Below, in pieces: positions 12,001-21,000 of a stretch of DNA of 64,000 bases (the first letter of the stretch is position 1; each line of letters starts with the position of its first letter). Made by a program: the position numbers and the translations under genes. The notes beneath the pieces are model-generated. The model ran no database searches, had not been told where the DNA came from, and worked only from the letters and a program-made list of their open reading frames with translations. Source of the DNA: Branchinecta lynchi (Eukaryota; Arthropoda; Branchiopoda; Anostraca; Branchinectidae). The DNA is taken from contig JAKZAP010000018.1 in the NCBI GenBank assembly GCA_023053575.1, positions 20,426,202-20,490,201 on the forward strand, given 5' to 3'.

Positions 12001-15000
12001 CTGACGGTGGCAGCAGTTCGGCTACCTTTTCTACTCCCATGTGATTTGTACTGCCTCGCTTAGGTCTTTAAAATTTTAGCCTGTCAAAGGTCAAAATTAC
12101 AATAGGTTTGTTGTTAAAGTTAAGTCCTTATAGACCAAAAGCGAGAGACAAGGTTATGTGCGTAGATTGTTGGTCAAACTTTGACTACAAGTGGAAAAAG
12201 AAGGCATGGAATTTTTAAACATAATGGAAAAGCCATCAGAATTCAAATGACAAGAGACCCGCGAAACAAGTCTGCCCAGAACAGTAGAAAGATGTCGATC
12301 ACAAAGCGAGGTTGAGGTGGGTACAATGCTTGAAAAGGACAAGGAAGATTTTAATATGCACCCGAAATTCGTTTCCCAGGACAGTAGGAGTCCTACAGAC
12401 GCTGGAATAGCTCGTTCTAGTCGGGAGGTAAATTTTTGGCATCTATGCTAGTGTTAAAGCACACCTGAAAAGCCTTCGTAAAATTCCACAGCCTATCATA
12501 TGAATTTATCAGGACACTCATACAACTCGAAAATGATCTCTTTTATTTTTAAGTTATCCTGAAAGCGTTCTTCAGTTGCTGTGTATTTGACTCGGGCCTA
12601 ATTTGGTGGAGAGGTCGCAGATGAAGATTGAGGCAGCTAGAAACCTTTCAGGTGTGCTTGAATATGCTGCATGGGGGAAAGATATAGTGTTCCTATCTAG
12701 CGATAGACAAAAGTTTGTTTCGTTAAAGAATTGGGGTTTATTTTTACACAGAAGGAATCAGATTATAAGTTGCAGTTTTTCGGATTTAATTCACTTTAGA
12801 TTGACGTACTTCTATTTTCGTCATGAAAGCAGAGTATGTCGAATGGACAAATAAAACGGTACACTATACTTTCATAATGAAACAAACGTATATTAAGACT
12901 ACAGTTCAACTACACCCGAAAAAAAAACGCCACTTAAGTCACGCCCACGAACTGTCGTCTTCTTAAATATAAAAAGTCAACTCCGGATCTGTAAACTCCT
13001 GTCGGGTTAAATAACAAAAGTTTGTTACGTCCGTAAGTCCATTAACAAAAATTTTTAAATGCACTGGCAAGCCTGTTTTTCTCATTTTGTTTCTGAATAA
13101 AGTTTTTTTTTTTACCTTGAAAATTACTTTTTTTGCTATTAATTTGGAAAAAACCTACTTTGTGTCTTCTTTGTTTTCTATAGCCACCACTGTTTGTCAC
13201 TTTTTTCGACGGAAAGATTGTGATTTCATAGCTATATTCTTTCCTTTTCAATGGGACCGCAAAAATACGCTGTGCTCATCGGCGTTTCACAAAATCTTGC
13301 CTGTGGCGCATGCACAGTATTCTCTATTTAGAAGAACTGCGTGTCATTTACTTAGCGATTAGGCTTGGAATTTTTTAGATTCGAAACACATTAAAGGCTA
13401 GAGTACGGTAAGTAGTTAAATCTTGCCAGACGAAGGCAGATTAAAAGAAAATCGCCTGCGGCGCCTGCTTTAATTTGCCCAGGGTATACAGGCGTTGAAA
13501 GCTTTCCTCTCTAGCGAAAGCTGAAATGTAAAACTGAGGCTATGAATGTAGGCCTATGTATAAACAAATTTTGATTACAAGAATAATTTCAGCTGATGCA
13601 CTGCAGCTAGTTTTACACCGGCTCTATTCTTTGTTGGCGGGGAACGTTGGCAACAGTTCATTTTTGTCGGTACGTGCGAGTCGTATATTGCGATGCAGGA
13701 GTCGTTTAAATGAGGGGTCTCACCCTCCGTGGCCTGAGTGCTTCGGGCCACCCCTGCTTGCGATCGTTAGTTAACTCATTACTTACGATTCATTGAGGCA
13801 TCCTACCAAAATGGTTCCTCTCCTACCACTGGAAGTTTCTCTCAGTCTCAGAGGGTGAATAATTCCTTTGAGACTGGGGAGGCGTGCGAGATTCAAGTTT
13901 GGAGTACGGAGCACACGATGTACGAAACCTCGATCACCGCGTGCAATGCTAATAAAAGCGTGGGCCCTTTGTACTACTTAAAAGTGCATTTCTCGAGACC
14001 TTTAACTTCTTGAAATTTTGGATTACATTATCTCATTGAAGCCTACCTTCTTGATCATCATATCTTGGCACGTCGAGTGAATACTGTTTGTTGTCTTGTT
14101 GACGCTACTATACTGTGATTCCAACACATCTAGCTCAGTGACAACCGACGAAATCTGGAAAATTACATGAACTGTGAATTCGGAAATGATCAACTGAAAG
14201 TGTGTTTGGACTGTTCAGTCCAGAAACTGACAAGGACACTGGCCTTAGAGCTGCTGCTGGGAAGGAACGCCTTTGTGCCCACAAACGAAAACATTGTTCT
14301 CAAACGCTGTTAGTCAGTGGCAATTCACGTGGACATGAATACAGATCAAGATTCTCGCAGCACACAAAGATTTATCTTCCACACGATAATCAGCCCTGTA
14401 CTGTAGGCTATTCATCTCGCAGATGTCTCATTCCAAAGGAACAAAAGAATAGCTGCAGCCTTAAATGTGCCTCATCCGAAAATTTTGAAGGGGTTAAATC
14501 AGGACGAAAAGGTGCTTACAGTTTTATGTTTAATATCGGCAAACAAATTTAGGTTCAAAGCTACATCTGTTCCTAAAACAGATCCCCCCAAAAAGCTTAA
14601 GAACAAACAAACGACAAGCCGTTATCGTACAATAAGTACAGGCTAAGCTGAACTTCATTAGCATAATCATCGATAGGAATCAGGTAGGCGACTACCATCT
14701 TAGGCAGAATGCAAATCAACAAAAAAATGACTGGTTATGAGAATGTGGTGTATGAAGTCTGGTGAGCAAGCAAGAATAAAAACAAGTCTTCTAAGGACGA
14801 ACAATCAATTTTTATTGTTCTTAAAAGCTTTGGTCAAATCCGGATCTGGAGGTTTTCAGCTGGAACCAGCCCCACTAGTTTTAGAATCTCGAATAATAGC
14901 TGCGTTTTTTGTCTCTGGTTCCTGCTCTGTGTTCTGTGTTCACAGTTGTCTGGTTTGGATAAAAAACGGTGTTTTGCTTACACTGTTCCATTTTTTGTAT

Positions 15001-18000
15001 TTTGTCAATTTTCTGATGAAAACGCAAATTTAGGCTCCTGAGCAAGTCTTAGGCGGGAAATCTGTTACATTGTAAATTAAATTCCAAAACGACCATACTT
15101 TAGAGTCCACCTTTATCCTCTGAAGTTTTGCTATTTTTTCTTTTCCATGTGCGATTCCCGTTGCAATTTTCTATCTGAACAGTGAAAAACATGCTAGTAG
15201 AGCAAATTCTGTGTTTTACAAAACAGACAGCGGAACACAGAACACGGAACATAGAACAGCGTACAAAAACGGGAAAACGAGAAACAGCGTGTTCCGTGTT
15301 TTGACAAAAACGGGAAAAATATAAAACAGAGAGAAAACAGCGAATAGAACAGAGACAAAAAACGCAACTAATGCATCGCGTTCAGAGAGATTAAACTCTG
15401 AAACAGGGGTTATAACAAGAGTTCTGCAAATGGTTCTAAACAAAAATCTGCAAACAGATATGACATAAAATCAGTATGAACTGTCAGCATGAAGAAATAC
15501 ATCAACACTTGCATCCCACTTGGACAGTTAGCCTACATCTCAGAGCACCTGAGCTATAGCCTAACTGGCGGCACTTCCTGCATGTCCATGCTTCTAATGG
15601 GTAAAGGTGGTAATGGTAGACTAATGTAACAGTGAAATTCAAACTTACTGCTTCATTTAAATTTGAAATCTCATCTTCCCATTTCCTAACTTCCTGTTCA
15701 GCCTCTCCAACTTCCCAGTTCAGAAGTTTGCTTATGGTTTCTTCAAGCCCAAAAGTAGATGAAAGCTAGAAAGAAACAAGAATAAAAGTCTTCTTTTTAC
15801 AGATTTACTCATTCATGTCCTCTTTTAGACAACCTACTGATCAGACAGTCTTGGTATTTTAAGTGGCACACATAGACTTTATGGAACAAAAGAGGTTCCT
15901 CTGTTTAACAGCATTTAGCCAAGTAATTGGTATTTTATGGTATTTTCTAAAATAATTATGGTAACTTAAGATTACTTGGCCATTCTTTTGCCAGTTCTGC
16001 CATGTTTTGGGTTCTAATCAATGCCAACCGGCTCCATGGTTTGGCTGCACCCTCCCCCCCCCCCCCCAGAAGGGCTGTTGAGAAAAAATCTATGATGATG
16101 ATTATGGAGAATTGCTAACTCTTACCGGATTATTGCTCAGGGAACCTACGGGAATTTTGCTCAGGGCATCTACTGAAATCTTGCTTAGGGAATCTAACGG
16201 AATTTGCTCAGAGAATCTACCGGAATGTTGCTCAGTGAACGTACCGTAATTTTGCTCAGGGCATCTACCGAAATCGTGCTCAAGGAATCTACCGGAACTT
16301 GTCTCAGGGAATTTACTGGAGGCTGGATCAGAGGGTCTACCAGACTTTGCCCCACGGAATCTACTGGAATTTTGGAATCTACCGGAATTTTGCTCAGAGA
16401 ATCTACCGGAATTTTGCTCCGGGAATCTACCGGAATTTTGCTCCTGGACTCCACCAGATTTGTCAGGGAATCTACCGGAATTCTGCTCAGGGAACCAACC
16501 GGAATGTTGCTCAACCCATCTATCAAAATCTTGCTCAAAGAATCTAACAGAACTTGTCTCAGGGAATTTACTGGAGACTGAATCAGGCGATCTACCGGAC
16601 TTTGCCCCACGGAATATACTAGAATTTTGATAACTACCGGAATTTTGCTCAGAGAATCTACCGGAATCCAGGAATCTACCAGAAGTTTGCTCCGGGAATC
16701 TACCGGAATTTTGCTCCGGGAATCTACCGGAATTTTGCTCAGGGAACCTACCGGAATGTTGCTCAGGGCATCTACCAAAATCTTGCCCAAGGAATCTACA
16801 AGAACTTGTCTCAGGGAATAGACTGGAGGCTGGATCAGGGGATCTACCGGATTCTGACCCACGGAATCTACTAGAATTTTGGAATCTATCGGAATTTTGC
16901 TCAGGGAATCTACCAGAATTTTGCTCAGGGCATCTACCAAAATCTTGCTCAAGGATCTAACGGAACTTGTCTCAGGAAAGTTACTGGAGACTGAATCAGG
17001 GGATCTACTGGAATTTGCCCCACTGAATATACTAGAATTTTGGAATCTACCGGAATTTTCCTCAGGGAATCTACCGGAATTTTGCTTAGAGAATCTACCG
17101 GAATATTGCTCAAGGAATCTACCAGAAATTTGCTCGGGGAATCTACTGGAAATTTGCTCAGGGAATCTACCGGAACTTGTCTCAGGGAATTAACTTGAGG
17201 CTTGATCAGGGATCTACCGGATCTTGCCCCACGGAATCTACTAGTTTCAGTTTCATTGTTTCATTGGACTATATTTAAAGACAAAAAAAAATACACAATT
17301 TACATTCCTGCCAGGAAAGGACAAATGTAGTGCTTGGCTAGGGCAGGGAAATATCCGATATTAATTTAAACATCAAACAGAATCAACTAACTGAACATTC
17401 TATTTAAACAAAAAAAGAGGAGAGGAAAAAAATAACCTATGGTTTCAACTTTAAATAAAAGGAGAGAGAAAATAAGGGAAACAAAAGAAAAGAAAAACAG
17501 GAGGTGGGTCTAAAGGAGGATAACACTAAACAATTTTCCTGTAATGACCTTTCGCTGCTCGCTTGAAGGAAATGTGGTTATTCTAATTCCGGATATCTAA
17601 CGGTAGTAGATTCCAAATTGACGGCGCAAAAAATCGAATAAAAAAAGAAGCCCTTTTTGATGAGGGCGCTTCTTGGACGATGTCACAAGAGTTTCGAGTG
17701 TCATAAAAATGCAGGTCTTGATTTAGTGAGAACATATTCTGGAATGAAGACGGAAGGAGGTTATTGAAATACTTGTAGCAAAAAGTTGCGATCTGGAAAT
17801 CTCGTGTCTTCGATACGTCAAATATCTTGGCACATTTGAAATGAAGATTAATGTTATCAGTGTGTTGAACCGGTGATATAATTTGAATCCTGGATGATTT
17901 GAACTCTTTTATAACAAGAAACGAAGTTACTTGCCCATATGGAGCACCCATAAGACAGATGAGGATGGAAAATAGAAAGATAAATCATTTTTAGTATTTT

Positions 18001-21000
18001 TTTAGGAAAACGGAATATAAGGCGGCGGATGACTCCAAGGGACCTTGAAAGTTTATTACCAACTAATTTCGCATGTTCTTTCCACGAAACATTCTCATCA
18101 ACTGTGAATCCAAGATATCTGCTGGTTTTTACTCTATCTATGGTATTTTTATCTACTCTGAATTTCAGGTCTGTTTCAATTGAATACTAGAATTTTGGAA
18201 TCTACCGGAATTTTGCTCAGGGAACCTACCGGAATTATGCTCAGGGCGTCTACCAAAATTTTGCTCAAGGAATCTACAAAAGTCGTTCTCAAGAAATCTA
18301 CCGAAGTCTCTCTCAAGGAATTTATCGGAACTTGTCTCGAGGAATTTACTAGAGGCTGGATCGGGGAATCTACCGGACTTTGCTCCAGGGTATCTACCGG
18401 ACTTTGCTCCACGTAATCAACCAGATTTCGGCTCAGGGAATCTACCGGAATTTTGTTGCTTACCAGATAAGTATAGACTCACAGCTTACCAGGACGACCC
18501 CAGCACACAACTTACCAGAGTGATTCTTGCAGACAGACAACATAGCGTACCGGAACATTCATCGTGTGACTCCAGTAATCTCATAAGTTTCTGTAGCTTT
18601 CAAGGATTAGGCAACCTACTGAAATCCATCATTTCCAACTACAAATACTGTTCCAGGAATAGTTTCACGGTACCGTCTACTCCAGTTTCGACAGCTTTCT
18701 CGACTCCTCACCGGTGATACGCCAACAAGAGCAAAGACGAGTTAGCCTTTTCCGACATGATCTCGAAAGTCGCCAGGACAGACTCGAAACAGACAAAAAG
18801 AAAATATTCGGAAGTTTTTCGTGAATTGAAAGATATCTTCACAAGTACGGAAAGCTTTCAAGATGGCCAAGACAATCCCTGTTACCTCAGCAAAATAGGA
18901 AAGATGTTTCAGCAAGATGAGTGTTGGTTAAGGCCACTTTGCGTTCCACATTGGCTGACCAGCATCTGTTACTAATCGCATTTGAAACCGATCTAGTTGA
19001 CGAACGTGAAATTGGATATGTTGGGAACAAATGGAAAATGTGATGAAAAAAAGTGTAGGGTGGGTTGAAGGTCGAGGACTTTTTAGTCTTAACTGACAAT
19101 CTTAAAGTTTAACCGAATAGGTATAAGGTCCAATACGTCTAGTAACATATCACTTATTCACTTAAATATTCCTGAAAACCCGATAAAAATGGGTTACTTC
19201 GTTTCTCCGTTATTCCGGGATAGTCCATTTGACATGAAATTATTCTTTCGGATCTGTGATATCTCTATGTGATTGTCCCTCTACGCTTGAAATGTTCACC
19301 AACTAGAAATGTAAGGCATTGCCGGAAAATTAAATAAAAATATCAGATTCATTGCAAGACATATCCTAAAATCATTTCCTTATTTGACAGTGCAAAAATG
19401 ACATGTCAGCTGAATTTTATTAGAGCTTTATTTCGGCCCTTCTTGGCAAGGGTCCTCTCCTGGCTCAAAGCCAATCAAGTTGGAAAACGAACTTGTGGGA
19501 AAGCCAACAAGTTCATTTTCCCACAAGTTTGACCGGCGCTGAGAATGAAGAGGACCCTTGCCAAGAAGTACCGAAATATAGCTCTAATAAAATTCAGATG
19601 ACGTATCCGTGTTGCACTTTTAAATATGATTCGCAGTCAGCTTGGGCTGAAGCAAAACTTAAAATCATTTTCCTACTTTTCCCATCTTCAGCCCTGGAAA
19701 GGCAGGCCTTTGTTTAATTCAAATTCTCCACGTCTGGATGAGTTTTTGGTTTGCCATGCAAGCAGTCCACGCTCTGAACGTTATTACAAAAACTACAAAA
19801 TCCCTCAGATGTGTTTCAAATATTTCTGTCTTAAAATATCAGAATGAAAAATAAGCCGCCTTTTCAGTAAAAACTTTAATGATCCTATTTTGTGTTATTT
19901 AACACATAATAGAAGGGAGAACACAAAAGTAGGCCTCTTCTAGATTTTCTGCAGAGATGGTCTTTATGGAGACATTTCCGGTAAACCTGAAAAAATTCCA
20001 GTAAAACTTCGAAAAACTCCGGTAAAATTATGAAGCTGCACCCCCCCCCCCCCCCTATCAGGAAGGTATTGGGACTACCCTGTCCATAGGTATGTGGACC
20101 TAACAACATATTGGTCTGCCAAATTTGTATTTAGATATCCTTTTTGTTCTTTGTCTCTCTTGTATTATTGTATTCTCTCGTAGTGTGTTTTTCATTTTCT
20201 TTTCATCTTATACTCCATGTGTTTTCATTTGATGGGAAATAAATATATACATACATATACATAGCCTATATATACATATATAACATCAAATGCCATGAAA
20301 CGAAATACCGGATACTTGAGGGTAGTCCTATATTCTTGAGGACATTCGAATATGCCTACAATGTTTAAATTTTAAGTTGACTTCCTATGTATCCGATTGA
20401 ATTTTTTTTTTTTTGGGGGGGGGTCAGAAGTTGTGTTTTTTAAAGACCAGGGGAAGATGGAAGAAGTCTTCAGTTTCTGAAATATGTGCTATAGTCCTTC
20501 TGTACTGCACAATAAGCTAAAATATTGTCACTTTATTCTCTCAATGCTTCACGATAAAGAGAAGGAGAAATCGGCTACTGACTGAGCTACTTTCACACAA
20601 ACAGTTGTAGACTCATCATCTTGTGCAGAACAGAAACAAAACTGGCCATAATGCTTTCAATAGAAAGACAATATGCGGAGGGCAGACGCCTTTATGTGAA
20701 CAAAAGAAATTACTTACTGCACTTACATAGTCTGACTGGACGGAGCTTCCTCTTCTTTCTTGCACACCATCCTAAAATCATAAAGTGGTTTTGAAGCCAA
20801 GAATATGGCTGGTACATTATTCTACTTAATAACCTAAAACAATACTGCACCACCATGAACAGGGTATTCTGAAGACATCTTAATCAGTAGTTAGTGAAGA
20901 ACTCTATCTAGTGTAATACTTATCTGTGCTCATACATTCTCTTGGTCTTGGATTGGCAGTGGAAAGACAGGAAACTCTCATACATAAGGCCAATGAATCA

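Noticed and set aside
14202..14552. 116-residue plus-strand open frame inside a COG3 intron
   Set aside because: No recognised domain, antisense to COG3, and no codon-usage or conservation support.
16194..16952. 252-residue repetitive protein (SKIPVDSL repeats)
   Set aside because: Both strands are open because the minisatellite unit is 24 bp. There is no start context or non-repeat domain.
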